DNA of 64,000 nucleotides. Origin: Pseudomonas sp. WJP1 (GTDB lineage: Bacteria > Pseudomonadota > Gammaproteobacteria > Pseudomonadales > Pseudomonadaceae). Shown in pieces: positions 8,032 through 18,556 of the stretch (its first letter is position 1; each line of letters begins with the position of its first letter). The stretch spans positions 6,785,001-6,849,000 of the forward strand of contig NZ_CP110128.1 of NCBI RefSeq assembly GCF_028471945.1. Reading direction: 5' to 3'. The notes beneath the pieces are model-generated. The model saw only the letters and a program-made list of their open reading frames with translations, did no database searches and was not told where the DNA came from. Both the position numbers and the translations under genes were made by a program.

Positions 8032-8637
8032 ATGACCGAACCTGCGCTGCTCCCTCGACCGCAACTTCGACGCATGCTGCGCAAGGCCCGCCGCGCACTG
8101 ACACCCAGTCAGCAGCGCCAGGCGGCTCGCGGGCTCTACAAACAATTGGCCCAGCAACCGCTGTTCCGCCGCGCCAAACACATCTCTCTTTATTTGCCCA
8201 CCGACGGTGAAATCGATCCGCGCCTGTTGCTGCGTGCAGCGCAACGTCGGGGCAAGGCCACCTATCTACCGGTGCTCAGTGCCTGGCCGCGAACCAAAAT
8301 GGTGTTCCAGCGGATTCGCCCCGGTGAAAAACTCAAGCCCAATCGCTTCCGTATTCTCGAACCCCGGCACAGTCTCGCCCGGCAACGCAAAGTCTGGGCC
8401 CTGGATCTGGTGTTGCTGCCATTGGTGGGGTTTGACGATGTTGGCGGGCGCCTGGGCATGGGCGGCGGCTTCTATGATCGAAGCCTGGCCTACCTGGCGC
8501 GCCGCAATGACTGGCGCAAGCCGACGTTGCTGGGGCTGGCCCATGAATGTCAGAAGGTCGAGCGACTGGCTCAGGCGAGCTGGGATGTGCCGTTGCAAGG
8601 AACGGTGACGGACAAGGCCTGGTATTACGCAGGCTAG
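8032..8637 (+). CDS. fau: 5-formyltetrahydrofolate cyclo-ligase
   Basis: A 201-residue enzyme that uses ATP to convert 5-formyl-THF to 5,10-methenyl-THF. The C-terminal motif GGRLGMGGGFYDRSLAY (about residues 140-156) is the family signature for substrate binding. I chose the ATG at 8032 (MTEPALLPRPQLRR) because upstream codons of the open frame run through the 6S terminator. The zapA-6S RNA-fau order is conserved in many gamma-proteobacteria, where 6S RNA and fau are often co-transcribed. The stop codon lies at the foot of a downstream hairpin. Confidence 0.92.
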   Translation: MTEPALLPRPQLRRMLRKARRALTPSQQRQAARGLYKQLAQQPLFRRAKHISLYLPTDGEIDPRLLLRAAQRRGKATYLPVLSAWPRTKMVFQRIRPGEKLKPNRFRILEPRHSLARQRKVWALDLVLLPLVGFDDVGGRLGMGGGFYDRSLAYLARRNDWRKPTLLGLAHECQKVERLAQASWDVPLQGTVTDKAWYYAG

Positions 8638-8660
8638 ACGCCACCGGCATCAGTGGCGTC
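8637..8660. terminator. Hairpin between fau and the convergent small gene
   Basis: Perfect 8-bp arms GACGCCAC (8637-8644) and GTGGCGTC (8653-8660) with an 8-nt loop. It has no U-tract on the plus side, so it may only stabilise the 3' ends of the convergent transcripts. Confidence 0.5.
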
Positions 8661-8667
8661 GAAAAGC

Positions 8668-8678
8668 GGGGGGGGGGG
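8668..8678. repeat. Homopolymer of 11 G residues
   Basis: An uninterrupted G11 tract (C11 on the minus strand) lies directly next to the stop codon of the small minus-strand gene. It is outside both reading frames. It could slip during replication or be a sequencing error site. Confidence 0.9.
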
Positions 8679-8834
8679 TCAGCGCTTGAAGGCGGTCGAC
8701 TGTTGCTGCAATGGCGAGATCTCGACCGGTGCATCGGCCTTGTTGACCCACAGGCTTTGGGCATAGCCAGTGGTCACGACGCCGAGGCCGAACAAAATGA
8801 CCAGAATCCATAGTAAATCCGGTTTGCGTTTCAT
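8679..8834 (-). CDS. Small single-span membrane protein, unknown function
   Basis: A 51-residue ORF starts MKRKPDLLWILVILFGLG at 8834 and ends with TGA at 8679-8681. It has a positively charged N-terminus, one hydrophobic span (about residues 8-24) ending TGYAQS, and a short polar tail. The span could be a membrane anchor or a signal peptide with cleavage after YAQ. Codon use looks normal for the genome, which supports it being a real gene. I recognise no family. It faces fau, with the hairpin and G11 tract between the two stop codons. Confidence 0.65.
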   Translation of the reverse strand: MKRKPDLLWILVILFGLGVVTTGYAQSLWVNKADAPVEISPLQQQSTAFKR

Positions 8835-9030
8835 CGATTGCCCCCCAAAGGCATATCAACACGATGACAGCAGCGGTTTCCGTTTGTAGGCCGTGCAGCA
8901 GCGTCAAGCTTGAAAGGCCGGCATTTTGCGACAACGTGAACCGTCACGCAAATGATGGCGTCAACCGACTGTCGGTTTGTCATAAAATTGCCGGACAACC
9001 TCTCCACCCACCTCGCAAGGAGCCAGAACC

Positions 9031-9483
9031 ATGGCCTATTGGCTGATGAAATCCGAGCCCGACGAACTCTCGATCAAAGGCCTGGAGCAGCTTGGCAAAG
9101 CGCGCTGGGACGGGGTTCGCAACTATCAGGCGCGTAATTTCTTGCGCTCCATGGCAGTGGGGGACGAGTTCTTTTTCTATCATTCGAGCTGCCCGGAACC
9201 AGGGATCGCCGGGATCGGCAAGATCGTCGAAGCGGCGTACCCGGACCCGACGGCGCTGGAGCCTGAGAGCCATTACTACGACCCCAAGGCAACCCCTGAG
9301 AAAAACGCCTGGAGCGCGATCGATGTCGCGCATGTGGAGACGTTTTCCAGGGTGTTGAAGCTGGATTACCTGAAGCAGCAGGCGGCGCTGGCGGAGATGC
9401 CGCTGGTGCAGAAGGGATCGAGGCTGTCGGTGATGCCGGTGACAGCGGAGCAGTGGGCGGCGGTGATAGCACTTAAGCCGTAA
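9031..9483 (+). CDS. EVE domain-containing protein
   Basis: A 150-residue protein, essentially one EVE domain, a PUA-related fold thought to read modified bases in nucleic acids. The family start MAYWLMKSEPDELSI and the following RWDGVRNYQARNFLRSM are clear, as is the FYHSSCPEPGIAGIGKIV strand-turn region. A ribosome binding site AAGGAG lies 8-13 nt upstream. The gene stands alone between a small membrane protein and a REP doublet. The ligand is unknown. Confidence 0.9.
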   Translation: MAYWLMKSEPDELSIKGLEQLGKARWDGVRNYQARNFLRSMAVGDEFFFYHSSCPEPGIAGIGKIVEAAYPDPTALEPESHYYDPKATPEKNAWSAIDVAHVETFSRVLKLDYLKQQAALAEMPLVQKGSRLSVMPVTAEQWAAVIALKP

Positions 9484-9509
9484 GAATTGCTGCGACCCTC
9501 CAAATGCCT

Positions 9510-9597
9510 TCGCTGGCAAGCCAGCTCCCACAGCGTTCTGCGCTGAACACAACGTTGTGTTTCACCTCAAACCTTGTGGGAGCTGGCTTGCCAGCGA
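9510..9597. repeat. REP doublet, class C, 88 nt
   Basis: Inverted arms based on TCGCTGGCAAGCCAGCTCCC. The same class is found at 47747-47837. Confidence 0.9.
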
Positions 9598-9623
9598 TGA
9601 GGCCCGACAGGACAGCGAAAGCC

Positions 9624-10031
9624 TTACTGGATAATGAGGTTATTGAACAACAAATCCTCAACCACCGGCTTGCCGGTTTCATCATTCATGATCTGCTGGG
9701 TCTGCTTCAGGGCTTCCTGACGCAGCTTTTCCTTGGCTTCGACATTGTTCATCGTCTCGGTGGTCTGCTGGGCAAACAACGCCACCAGCTGATTGCGGAT
9801 CAGCGGTTCGTTGGCCTTTACCGCCTTGGTCGCCTCGTCACCGGTCACACGCAAAGCCACATCGGCCTTGTAGACCTTGAGCTTCGGCGTGCCATCCAGC
9901 CCGTAGTTCCCCACGAACGGCGGGCTCAGGGTGACGTAATTGACCTTCGGCGCCGCCTCTTCCTTGGCCTCTTCGGCCACCGCTGTCACAGACAGGGACA
10001 GACCCAGCAACAACATGATCCACGCTTTCAC
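9624..10031 (-). CDS. FliL family protein, non-flagellar locus
   Basis: A 135-residue protein with a GTG start at 10031, chosen because AAGGAG lies 6-11 nt upstream; longer in-frame starts would extend into the promoter. The N-terminus is a signal peptide or anchor (KAWIMLLLGLSLSVTAVAEE). The rest resembles the periplasmic domain of FliL (VNYVTLSPPFVGNYG ... YKADVALRVTGDEATKAVKANEPLIRNQLVALF). No flagellar genes are nearby, so it may act outside the flagellar motor. Confidence 0.75.
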   Translation of the reverse strand: MKAWIMLLLGLSLSVTAVAEEAKEEAAPKVNYVTLSPPFVGNYGLDGTPKLKVYKADVALRVTGDEATKAVKANEPLIRNQLVALFAQQTTETMNNVEAKEKLRQEALKQTQQIMNDETGKPVVEDLLFNNLIIQ

Positions 10032-10181
10032 AATTCGCTCCTTATCCGGTTTGCGGCCTAGCATAACCACCCGCCACGCCAGTACAAGCTTATGGCTGAC
10101 TATCAGTGCCGGGCATGCTCGTTGACCCGTCGACTCTCACACCTACACTTATCGGCCATCACTCCCAAAGGAATAGCCCTG

Positions 10182-11159
10182 ATGAAAGCCGTGCTGTGCA
10201 AAGCCTTCGGCCCTGCCGAATCGCTGGTGCTGGAAGACGTCGCCAGTCCTGTCGCGAAGAAGAACGAAATCCTGCTGGAAGTGCACGCCGCCGGGGTGAA
10301 CTTCCCCGACACGCTGATCATCGAGGGCAAGTACCAGTTCAAGCCGCCCTTCCCGTTTTCCCCGGGCGGTGAAGCGGCCGGCGTGGTCAGCGCGGTGGGC
10401 GAAAAAGTCAGCCACCTGAAAGTCGGTGACCGGGTCATGGCCCTGACCGGCTGGGGCAGCTTCGCCGAACAGGTCGCGGTGCCGGGCTACAACGTGCTGC
10501 CGATCCCACCCTCCATGGACTTCAACACCGCCGCCGCCTTCAGCATGACCTACGGCACCTCGATGCACGCCCTCAAGCAGCGCGGCAACCTGCAACCCGG
10601 CGAGACCCTGTTGGTACTCGGCGCCTCTGGCGGTGTCGGCCTGGCGGCAGTGGAAATTGGCAAGGCCATGGGCGCCCGGGTGATCGCCGCGGCCAGCAGC
10701 GCGGAAAAGCTGGCGGTGGCCAAGGCGGCAGGCGCTGATGAACTGATCAACTACAGCGAAACCAGCCTCAAGGACGAGATCAAGCGCCTGACCGATGGCC
10801 AGGGCGCCGACGTGATCTACGACCCGGTGGGTGGTGACCTGTTCGACCAGGCCATCCGCGCCATCGCCTGGAACGGCCGCTTGCTGGTGGTCGGTTTTGC
10901 CAGCGGACGTATCCCTGAGCTGCCGGTAAACCTCGCACTGCTCAAAGGTGCAGCGGTACTCGGCGTGTTCTGGGGCTCGTTTGCCCAGCGTCAGCCTCAG
11001 GACAACGCCGCCAACTTCCAGCAATTGTTTGGCTGGTTTGCCGAGGGCAAGTTGAAGCCGTTGGTGTCGCAGGTGTATCCGTTAAGCAATGCTGCGCAGG
11101 CGATCAATGATCTTGGTCAGCGCAAGGCGGTCGGCAAGGTGGTTGTGCAGGTTCGCTGA
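10182..11159 (+). CDS. NADPH:quinone oxidoreductase family protein (zeta-crystallin-like MDR)
   Basis: A 325-residue medium-chain dehydrogenase/reductase. The start MKAVLCKAFGPAESL at 10182 is preceded by AAAGGAA. The GroES-like half includes AAGVNFPDTLIIEGKYQ, and the nucleotide-binding half has LVLGASGGVGLAAVEIGKAMGARVIA (about residues 143-168), an NADP-type motif. Zinc ligands of alcohol dehydrogenases are absent, as usual for quinone reductases. It probably reduces quinones or enoyl substrates with NADPH; the actual substrate cannot be told from sequence. Confidence 0.88.
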   Translation: MKAVLCKAFGPAESLVLEDVASPVAKKNEILLEVHAAGVNFPDTLIIEGKYQFKPPFPFSPGGEAAGVVSAVGEKVSHLKVGDRVMALTGWGSFAEQVAVPGYNVLPIPPSMDFNTAAAFSMTYGTSMHALKQRGNLQPGETLLVLGASGGVGLAAVEIGKAMGARVIAAASSAEKLAVAKAAGADELINYSETSLKDEIKRLTDGQGADVIYDPVGGDLFDQAIRAIAWNGRLLVVGFASGRIPELPVNLALLKGAAVLGVFWGSFAQRQPQDNAANFQQLFGWFAEGKLKPLVSQVYPLSNAAQAINDLGQRKAVGKVVVQVR

Positions 11160-11173
11160 GCCCGCCACACGGT

Positions 11174-11198
11174 CTGGACTCCCATCAATGGAGTCCAG
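11174..11198. terminator. Hairpin between convergent genes
   Basis: Perfect 9-bp arms CTGGACTCC / GGAGTCCAG with a 7-nt loop lie 14 nt after the oxidoreductase stop. There is no strong U-tract, so termination strength is uncertain. Confidence 0.5.
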
Positions 11199-11205
11199 CC
11201 CCAAA

Positions 11206-11823
11206 CTAAAGCAACTTACGAATATCCTCCGGCAAAAACCTCACGTACCTGGAAACCGGGTTGTTCATGCATTCCCTGACAATGATCGGCACCTTCCTGT
11301 TCATCTTGGCTATCAGCGCCAGGCGCCGCTCGTTAGGCAACGTTGTCGTGGAAAACGCATTCGATAGATAAGCACGGGTGTAGTAGAACGCAGTGGTATC
11401 AGCCCAGGCGTGTTCCGGGGTGTTGACCGTGACTTCGTTGAGATCGCGACATTTCAGTTTTTTAAGCCATTCATTGAGATGAAGTGGTGGCGCTGAATCG
11501 AATCCAAAGATCATCGGCGCAATCACTTCCTGCTCGGCGGGCTTTCCCCCCCCAACCGTCCATGGCTTGAATCGCCACTGCTCTATCGCAACCCTGGTCG
11601 CCTCGGCCAGATCATGATGGTCGCTTTGCAAAATGCTTACCTTATTGACTGAGCCATCGGCATGGACCGTAAACCTGACCCGGACATCACCGATGATCCC
11701 GGCCCGTTGCAGCGCCGGCGGATAAATCGGCTTGGGGTTGTATTCCGGTATCAGGAACACCTCACCCGCTCCGCTTTCAGCAGACAACACCCACAGCAGC
11801 ACCACACACATAACCCACCGCAT
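11206..11823 (-). CDS. Periplasmic protein with a TonB C-terminal-like domain
   Basis: A 205-residue secreted protein starting MRWVMCVVLLWVLSAESG at 11823, with AGGGGAGG just upstream; the longer reading frame upstream looks non-coding. After the signal peptide comes a TonB-like fold (YPPALQRAGIIGDVRVRFTV ... ATRVAIEQWRFKPW, about residues 36-95), then about 100 residues I do not recognise. There is no proline-rich spacer and no exbBD, so it is unlikely to energise receptors in the classical way. Function unknown. Confidence 0.72.
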   Translation of the reverse strand: MRWVMCVVLLWVLSAESGAGEVFLIPEYNPKPIYPPALQRAGIIGDVRVRFTVHADGSVNKVSILQSDHHDLAEATRVAIEQWRFKPWTVGGGKPAEQEVIAPMIFGFDSAPPLHLNEWLKKLKCRDLNEVTVNTPEHAWADTTAFYYTRAYLSNAFSTTTLPNERRLALIAKMNRKVPIIVRECMNNPVSRYVRFLPEDIRKLL

Positions 11824-12091
11824 AACGCCTCCCCTTCTTACCCTGCATCGCCAGACCTGGCCGCTACACAAAAGGGTAAAGATCGAAGGCTTTTGGCTGA
11901 AGGTCATGGCTTCCGGTAACTGCGCAGGACATTTCCCAAATATCCGCACTACTTCGGACGGTGCATGCGCATCAAAGCGGTAGCGGGAAATCTTCCTACA
12001 CCGCCCTTCATTTACGCGTAGGCGACATGTTCATAAAGGAACGCTCGCTTTCCAACATTTCCGCTATTTGGTCGATGAGAACCGGTGCTAT

Positions 12092-12105
12092 TTTCGGTAA
12101 CGAAA
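12092..12105. promoter_or_regulatory. Candidate GlpR-type operator upstream of glpT
   Basis: The perfect inverted repeat TTTCG-GTAA-CGAAA is centred about 55 nt before the glpT start. TTTCG/CGAAA half-sites resemble operators of DeoR-family GlpR repressors. Identity of the regulator is inferred only from the target gene. The rest of the 330-nt gap 11824-12153 shows nothing else I can name. Confidence 0.4.
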
Positions 12106-12153
12106 CTGTAACATTCGCATCCGCAGTCAAAACAAGAAATTTGGAGCTCTTGA

Positions 12154-13503
12154 ATGTTTGCTTTCTTTCGTCCTGCCGCACATCAGGCTCCACTGCCTGA
12201 AGAAAAAATAGACAGCACCTACCGACGCCTGCGCTGGCAGATCTTCGCCGGTATCTTCATCGGTTACGCCGGTTACTACCTGCTGCGCAAGAACTTCTCC
12301 CTGGCCATGCCTTATCTGATCGAAGAGGGCTACACCCGTGGGGAACTGGGCGTGGCGCTGTCGGCGATCGCCATTGCCTATGGCTTGTCCAAGTTCCTGA
12401 TGGGCATCGTTTCCGACCGTTCCAACCCGCGCTTCTTCCTGCCGTTCGGCCTGATGGTCTCGGCGGCGGTGATGTTCACGTTCGGTTTTGCGCATTGGGC
12501 GACGTCCAGCGTGACCATCATGTTCGTCCTGCTGTTCATCAATGGCTGGGCGCAGGGCATGGGCTGGCCGCCGAGTGGGCGGACCATGGTGCACTGGTGG
12601 TCGCAGAAGGAACGCGGTGGCGTGGTGTCCCTGTGGAACGTGGCGCACAACGTGGGTGGCGGCTTGATCGGCCCGCTGTTCCTGCTCGGCATGGGCCTGT
12701 TCAACGACTGGCATGCGGCGTTCTACGTGCCGGCGGCAGTGGCCATGGCCGTCGCGGTGTTTGCCTTCATCACCATGCGCGACACCCCGCAATCGGTCGG
12801 CCTGCCGCCGATCGAGAAATACAAGAACGACTACCCGGAAGGCTACGACGCCAGTCACGAAGAGGAATTCAGCGCCAAGGAAATCTTCGTCAAGTACGTG
12901 CTGCGCAACAAGATGCTCTGGTACATCGCCCTGGCCAACGTCTTTGTCTACCTGCTGCGCTACGGCGTGCTGGACTGGGCACCGACCTACCTCAAGGAAG
13001 CCAAAGGCTTCACCGTGGACAAGACGTCATGGGCGTACTTCTTCTACGAGTGGGCCGGTATTCCGGGCACGCTGCTGTGCGGCTGGATGTCGGACAAGAT
13101 CTTCCGTGGCAACCGTGGCCTGACCGGCATGGTGTTCATGGCATTGGTGACTGTGGCGACGCTGGTGTACTGGCTCAACCCGGCCGGCAACCCGACGGTC
13201 GATATGATCGCGCTGGTCTCCATCGGCTTCCTGATCTACGGCCCGGTGATGCTGATCGGCCTGCAGGCACTGGAACTGGCACCGAAGAAAGCCGCCGGTA
13301 CGGCTGCGGGCTTCACGGGCCTGTTCGGCTACCTGGGCGGTTCGGTTGCGGCCAGTGCAGCAATGGGCTACACCGTGGACCATTTCGGTTGGGATGGCGG
13401 TTTCGTCCTGCTGATCGGTGCCTGCCTGCTGGCGATGGCCTTCCTTGCGCCAACGCTGTGGCACAAGCAGGTCGCCAGTCAGAGCCGCGAAGCACTCGCT
13501 TGA
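12154..13503 (+). CDS. glpT: Glycerol-3-phosphate transporter GlpT
   Basis: A 449-residue major facilitator protein of the organophosphate:phosphate antiporter group, exchanging glycerol-3-phosphate for inorganic phosphate across the inner membrane. The substrate-binding arginine is at R45 ([12 protein letters not shown]), the same number as in E. coli GlpT. The motif [20 protein letters not shown] is typical of the family, and twelve hydrophobic spans are apparent. GGAG lies upstream of the start. A palindrome upstream may bind GlpR; no other glp genes are adjacent. Its 3' end overlaps the convergent next gene by 25 nt. Confidence 0.95.
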   Translation: MFAFFRPAAHQAPLPEEKIDSTYRRLRWQIFAGIFIGYAGYYLLRKNFSLAMPYLIEEGYTRGELGVALSAIAIAYGLSKFLMGIVSDRSNPRFFLPFGLMVSAAVMFTFGFAHWATSSVTIMFVLLFINGWAQGMGWPPSGRTMVHWWSQKERGGVVSLWNVAHNVGGGLIGPLFLLGMGLFNDWHAAFYVPAAVAMAVAVFAFITMRDTPQSVGLPPIEKYKNDYPEGYDASHEEEFSAKEIFVKYVLRNKMLWYIALANVFVYLLRYGVLDWAPTYLKEAKGFTVDKTSWAYFFYEWAGIPGTLLCGWMSDKIFRGNRGLTGMVFMALVTVATLVYWLNPAGNPTVDMIALVSIGFLIYGPVMLIGLQALELAPKKAAGTAAGFTGLFGYLGGSVAASAAMGYTVDHFGWDGGFVLLIGACLLAMAFLAPTLWHKQVASQSREALA

Positions 13504-14147
13504 TCATCCTTTGATTTACAGCGCTTGAGCCGCGCCTCCAGATTCCGGTCTGGCATGGCGTGGCTACGCAGGGCGTGGGCGGTCTGCTCGACATAATCGC
13601 GAGTAGTGCCGTAACGCCCGCAAGCGTTTTCAAACACGTGGCTCAGTACATGGTCCGGCAGGTTGCCGGCATAGCTGGGCAAGTGCCGCTCCAGGACAAA
13701 TCCCAATGCCTGAACCTTGCTGCCGTCTTCAAGCCGGCAGTTGAGCCAGTGCGGGCGATAGGATGGAAACGGCATCTCGCGTTTCCAAAGCGCATACAGT
13801 GACGCGTCCAGCTGTTCTTCCGGCAAGCGATAGGCGAAACCGCTGCAGGAGCCGCCGCGATCCAGACCGAATACCAGCCCGGGCATTTCCGGCGTGCCAC
13901 GGTGCTCGTGGGACCACAGGTACAAGCCGCGGTGGTAGCCATGCACTCGCCCGCGAACGCGCTCGACCGCCGTGCACTCCGGGCGCCATATCAGCGACCC
14001 ATAGGCGAACAGCCACACCGGCCCGCCTTGGTGGCGCGCCATGGTCGACTGCATCGAGCTGAGTAATTGTTCGTGCGTGAGTTGCGGCCCCAGATCGAGC
14101 TGCGGAGGGTAGGACAGGTTCAAAAACGAAGATTCAATGGCGCTCAT
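13479..14147 (-). CDS. Gamma-glutamylcyclotransferase (ChaC family)
   Basis: A 222-residue enzyme expected to cleave gamma-glutamyl groups, probably from glutathione, to 5-oxoproline. The substrate-binding motif [13 protein letters not shown] (about residues 44-56) and the [28 protein letters not shown] region are standard for ChaC-type proteins. The last 25 nt run antisense through the end of glpT, so the two genes share their termini. An N-terminal stretch of about 40 residues precedes the domain. Confidence 0.88.
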   Translation of the reverse strand: MSAIESSFLNLSYPPQLDLGPQLTHEQLLSSMQSTMARHQGGPVWLFAYGSLIWRPECTAVERVRGRVHGYHRGLYLWSHEHRGTPEMPGLVFGLDRGGSCSGFAYRLPEEQLDASLYALWKREMPFPSYRPHWLNCRLEDGSKVQALGFVLERHLPSYAGNLPDHVLSHVFENACGRYGTTRDYVEQTAHALRSHAMPDRNLEARLKRCKSKDDQASASRL

Positions 14148-14349
14148 GGCGAATAGCGTTCAGCTCCCCGCGAGTAAACAGTTACTAAATAGAACGCACC
14201 GCTGTAGCAATAAGGCACATATGTATTCAAGTAAATGAAGCGCCTTGGCGCCACTCTTAATTAATCACTTGAATGAGATATAACCTACCGACATCTATAA
14301 GATTTTATAAATACCGATAGGCTATATGCGGAGTTATATACCTCCACAC
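14148..14349. other. AT-rich intergenic stretch without a gene
   Basis: From about 14195 to 14340 the base composition is clearly richer in A and T than the surroundings, with runs such as AAGATTTTATAAATACC and TTATATACC. I see no ORF with plausible codon use. It probably holds the promoter of the minus-strand cyclotransferase and may bind nucleoid proteins. Confidence 0.5.
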
Positions 14350-14449
14350 TGTAGGAGCGAGCCTGCTCGCGATGGTCGTTAACGATTACGCGGGAAGTCA
14401 GGTTGCCCGCGGCGCTCTTGAGACCATCGCGAGCAGGCTCGCTCCTACA
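14350..14449. repeat. REP doublet (REPIN), class A, 100 nt
   Basis: Nearly the same sequence as the element at 804-903, including the linker (TTAACGATTACGCGGGAAGTCAGG is shared in part). Inverted GTAGGAGCGAGCCTGCTCGC arms. Confidence 0.9.
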
Positions 14450-14473
14450 GGGGGACAGCGTCAGGATCTGGGA

Positions 14474-15442
14474 TCAAGATCGCGGGGCGTACGCAAACAC
14501 ATCGGCGCGCATCTGGTGCGCGTCCATCCCCGCCTCGACCAGCGCATCCAGGGTGCCGTAGACCATGGCCGGCGAGCCACTGGCGTACACGTGCAGGGCC
14601 TTGAGGTCAGGAAAATCTTCGCACACCGCTTCATGCAACATGCCGCAACGCCCCTGCCAGCCGCATTGATCGCTGACGACTTTATGCAGGAACAGGTTTG
14701 GCAGTTTCAGCCACTCATCCCAATGCTCGACTTCATAAAAGTCTTCAGGACGACGCACGCCCCAATACAGATGCACGGGATGCTTGAAGCCTTCTGCACG
14801 GCAATGTTCGATCAGGCCATGGACCTGGCCCATTCCAGTGCCCGCGGCAATCAGCACCAGCGGACCGTCCGGCAACTCGGCCAGGTGCGCATCACCGAAC
14901 GGCATGTCGACACGTACCATGGCATTGCGCTGCAACTGCTCGATCAGGTTGAGCGCACTGGCTTCGCGCGCCAGCACGTGGATTTCCAGATCACGCCCAC
15001 CGGAGGGGGCCGAGGCCAGGGAGAAGGACGACTTCTCGCCGTTGTCGCGATGGATCATCAGGTACTGGCCCGCGTGATAGCGCGGTGGCTTGCCGGCGGG
15101 CGCCCGCAGCCGCACCCGCCAGGTATCGCCGCCGACTTCGGTGCAACTGGTGACCTGACACGACAGACTGCGCACCGGCAATTCTCCCAGCGCGAGCACG
15201 CCATCCCACAGCACGATGCAGTCTTCCAGCGGCTCTGCTATGCAAGTGTAGAACTCGCCATGGTCGCGCACGAGACCTGACTGCTCGACGCGCCCTTCCA
15301 CCAGCAGCGCAGCGCACACATGGCAGTTACCGTTGCGACAGCTTTGCGGGCATTCATAGCCCAGGCGGCGTGCGCCATCGAGAATCCGCTCGCCGGGCAA
15401 GATATCGAGTACGGCTCCGGAGGGCTGCAAGGTTACACGCAT
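14474..15442 (-). CDS. 2Fe-2S ferredoxin/FAD/NAD(P) reductase coupled to ubiD
   Basis: A 322-residue flavin reductase-like protein, often labelled CDP-6-deoxy-delta-3,4-glucoseen reductase. Domain order: plant-type ferredoxin with iron-sulfur cysteines C35, C40, C43 and C67 (about residues 1-90), FAD domain (YHAGQYLMIH ... KSSFSLAS), NAD(P) domain (LVLIAAGTGMGQVHGLIEH). The start is [17 protein letters not shown] at 15442; its ATG overlaps the ubiD stop in TGATG, so translation is coupled. The coupling suggests it supplies reduced flavin or electrons for UbiD's prenylated-FMN chemistry. No sugar-deoxygenation genes are nearby. Confidence 0.85.
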   Translation of the reverse strand: MRVTLQPSGAVLDILPGERILDGARRLGYECPQSCRNGNCHVCAALLVEGRVEQSGLVRDHGEFYTCIAEPLEDCIVLWDGVLALGELPVRSLSCQVTSCTEVGGDTWRVRLRAPAGKPPRYHAGQYLMIHRDNGEKSSFSLASAPSGGRDLEIHVLAREASALNLIEQLQRNAMVRVDMPFGDAHLAELPDGPLVLIAAGTGMGQVHGLIEHCRAEGFKHPVHLYWGVRRPEDFYEVEHWDEWLKLPNLFLHKVVSDQCGWQGRCGMLHEAVCEDFPDLKALHVYASGSPAMVYGTLDALVEAGMDAHQMRADVFAYAPRS

Positions 15443-16908
15443 CAATCTATTCCTAACTGATTCCAGATGGCATCGATCCGCTGGGTCACGGCGTCGTCCT
15501 TGACGATTACACGGCCCCACTCGCGCGTGGTTTCACCCGGCCATTTATGCGTGGCATCGAGCCCCATCTTCGAACCCAGGCCGGACACCGGCGAGGCGAA
15601 GTCGAGGTAGTCGATCGGCGTGTTCTCGATCATCACCGTGTCACGCTTGGGGTCCATGCGCGTGGTGATGGCCCAGATCACGTCGTTCCAGTCCCGTGCG
15701 TTGATATCGTCGTCAGTGACGATAACGAACTTGGTGTACATGAACTGTCGCAAAAACGACCAGACACCCAGCATTACCCGCTTGGCATGCCCCGGGTACG
15801 ACTTCTTCATGGTCACGACGGCCATGCGGTACGAACAGCCTTCGGGTGGCAGGTAGAAGTCGGTGATCTCAGGGAACTGCTTCTGCAGGATCGGCACGAA
15901 CACTTCGTTCAGCGCGACGCCCAGAATCGCCGGCTCATCCGGTGGACGGCCGGTGTAGGTGCTGTGGTAGATCGGCTTGATGCGATGGGTAATGCGCTCG
16001 ACCGTGAACACCGGGAAGCTGTCGACTTCGTTGTAGTAACCGGTGTGGTCGCCGTACGGACCTTCATCGGCCATCTCGCCCGGGTGGATCACGCCTTCAA
16101 GGATGATCTCGGCGGTGGCCGGCACTTGCAGGTCATTGCCACGGCATTTCACCAGCTCGGTACGGTTACCGCGCAGCAGGCCGGCGAAAGCGTACTCGGA
16201 GAGGCTGTCCGGCACCGGGGTCACGGCACCCAGAATGGTCGCCGGGTCGGCACCCAGCGCCACGGCCACCGGGAAGGGCTGGCCAGGATGTTTTTCGCAC
16301 CATTCGCGGTAATCCAGCGCGCCGCCACGGTGACTCAGCCAGCGCATGATGACCTTGTTGCGGCCAATCACTTGCTGACGGTAGATGCCGAGGTTCTGCC
16401 GGTCCTTGTTCGGACCCTTGGTGACCGTCAGGCCCCAGGTGATCAGCGGCGCGACGTCGCCTGGCCAGCAGGTTTGCACGGGCAGCGTCGACAGATCGAC
16501 GTCGTCGCCTTCGATGACCACTTCCTGGCAGATCGCATCCTTGACCACCTTGGGTGCCATCGAGATGATCTTGCGGAAGATCGGCAGCTTGGACCAGGCG
16601 TCTTTCAGCCCCTTCGGCGGCTCGGGCTCCTTGAGGAACGCCAGCAACTTGCCGATCTCGCGCAGCTCGCTGACCGCCTCGGCGCCCATGCCCAGCGCCA
16701 CGCGCTCGGGGGTGCCGAACAGGTTGCCCAGCACGGGAATGTCAAAACCGGTGGGCTTTTCGAAAAGCAGGGCCGGGCCCTTGGCGCGCAAGGTGCGATC
16801 GCAGACCTCGGTCATTTCGAGCACTGGGGACACCGGAACCTGGATGCGCTTGAGTTCGCCGCGCTGTTCCAGGCCGCTGATAAAGTCGCGCAAGTCGCGA
16901 TACTGCAT
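15442..16908 (-). CDS. ubiD: 4-hydroxy-3-polyprenylbenzoate decarboxylase UbiD
   Basis: A 488-residue decarboxylase that removes the ring carboxylate in ubiquinone synthesis, using prenylated FMN. It begins [22 protein letters not shown], standard for UbiD, and contains the conserved segments [37 protein letters not shown] and [14 protein letters not shown]. Full length, no defects seen. The prFMN synthase UbiX is not in this window. It is coupled to a downstream reductase gene by a TGATG overlap. Confidence 0.95.
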   Translation of the reverse strand: MQYRDLRDFISGLEQRGELKRIQVPVSPVLEMTEVCDRTLRAKGPALLFEKPTGFDIPVLGNLFGTPERVALGMGAEAVSELREIGKLLAFLKEPEPPKGLKDAWSKLPIFRKIISMAPKVVKDAICQEVVIEGDDVDLSTLPVQTCWPGDVAPLITWGLTVTKGPNKDRQNLGIYRQQVIGRNKVIMRWLSHRGGALDYREWCEKHPGQPFPVAVALGADPATILGAVTPVPDSLSEYAFAGLLRGNRTELVKCRGNDLQVPATAEIILEGVIHPGEMADEGPYGDHTGYYNEVDSFPVFTVERITHRIKPIYHSTYTGRPPDEPAILGVALNEVFVPILQKQFPEITDFYLPPEGCSYRMAVVTMKKSYPGHAKRVMLGVWSFLRQFMYTKFVIVTDDDINARDWNDVIWAITTRMDPKRDTVMIENTPIDYLDFASPVSGLGSKMGLDATHKWPGETTREWGRVIVKDDAVTQRIDAIWNQLGID

Positions 16909-17009
16909 GCGTGAGCCTCGTGTTGGCCGTGGCGTTCGGGGTGGGCAGTTTAGCGCCGAACCCCTCTATTCAGAACCACGAACTACCGGTTGAGCAAAAT
17001 TCAGATAGC

Positions 17010-17034
17010 AAAAAGCCGGGTTTCCCCGGCTTTT
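17010..17034 (-). terminator. Rho-independent terminator of rho
   Basis: Arms AAAAGCCGGG and CCCGGCTTTT with a TTTC loop lie 15 nt past the rho stop; the minus-strand reading has the T-tract. Confidence 0.85.
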
Positions 17035-17048
17035 GCTGGTCTATCGAC

Positions 17049-18308
<1,260 letters not shown>

Positions 18309-18505
18309 ATAGGAATGACGTAATCATTTATGGAGGGGGGAAATTAAGCTTTTGGCTTAATGAGGCCGCGCCGCGGAGAAGGCGACAGGATCGCGTACTT
18401 ATTCGAAAAGGAGAGCGTCGGCGACGGCTAGCAGGGGGCACTGGAGAAACCAGCGCGGGGCCGAATGTAACACCTGAGTTTCGGAGCGTCTAGCCCTCTA
18501 CAACG

Positions 18506-18536
18506 AAAAAAGCCCCGCTAATTGCGGGGCCTTTTT
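18506..18536 (-). terminator. Rho-independent terminator of trxA
   Basis: GCCCCGC (18512-18518) and GCGGGGC (18524-18530) with a TAATT loop and flanking A/T runs on both sides, so it could act in both directions. Confidence 0.85.
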
Positions 18537-18556
18537 CTGACACGCTGTAACGACGC

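Noticed and set aside
14148..14349. AT-rich stretch considered as an acquired gene fragment
   Set aside because: No frame longer than a few dozen codons with plausible codon use; it looks like a promoter or nucleoid-protein region.
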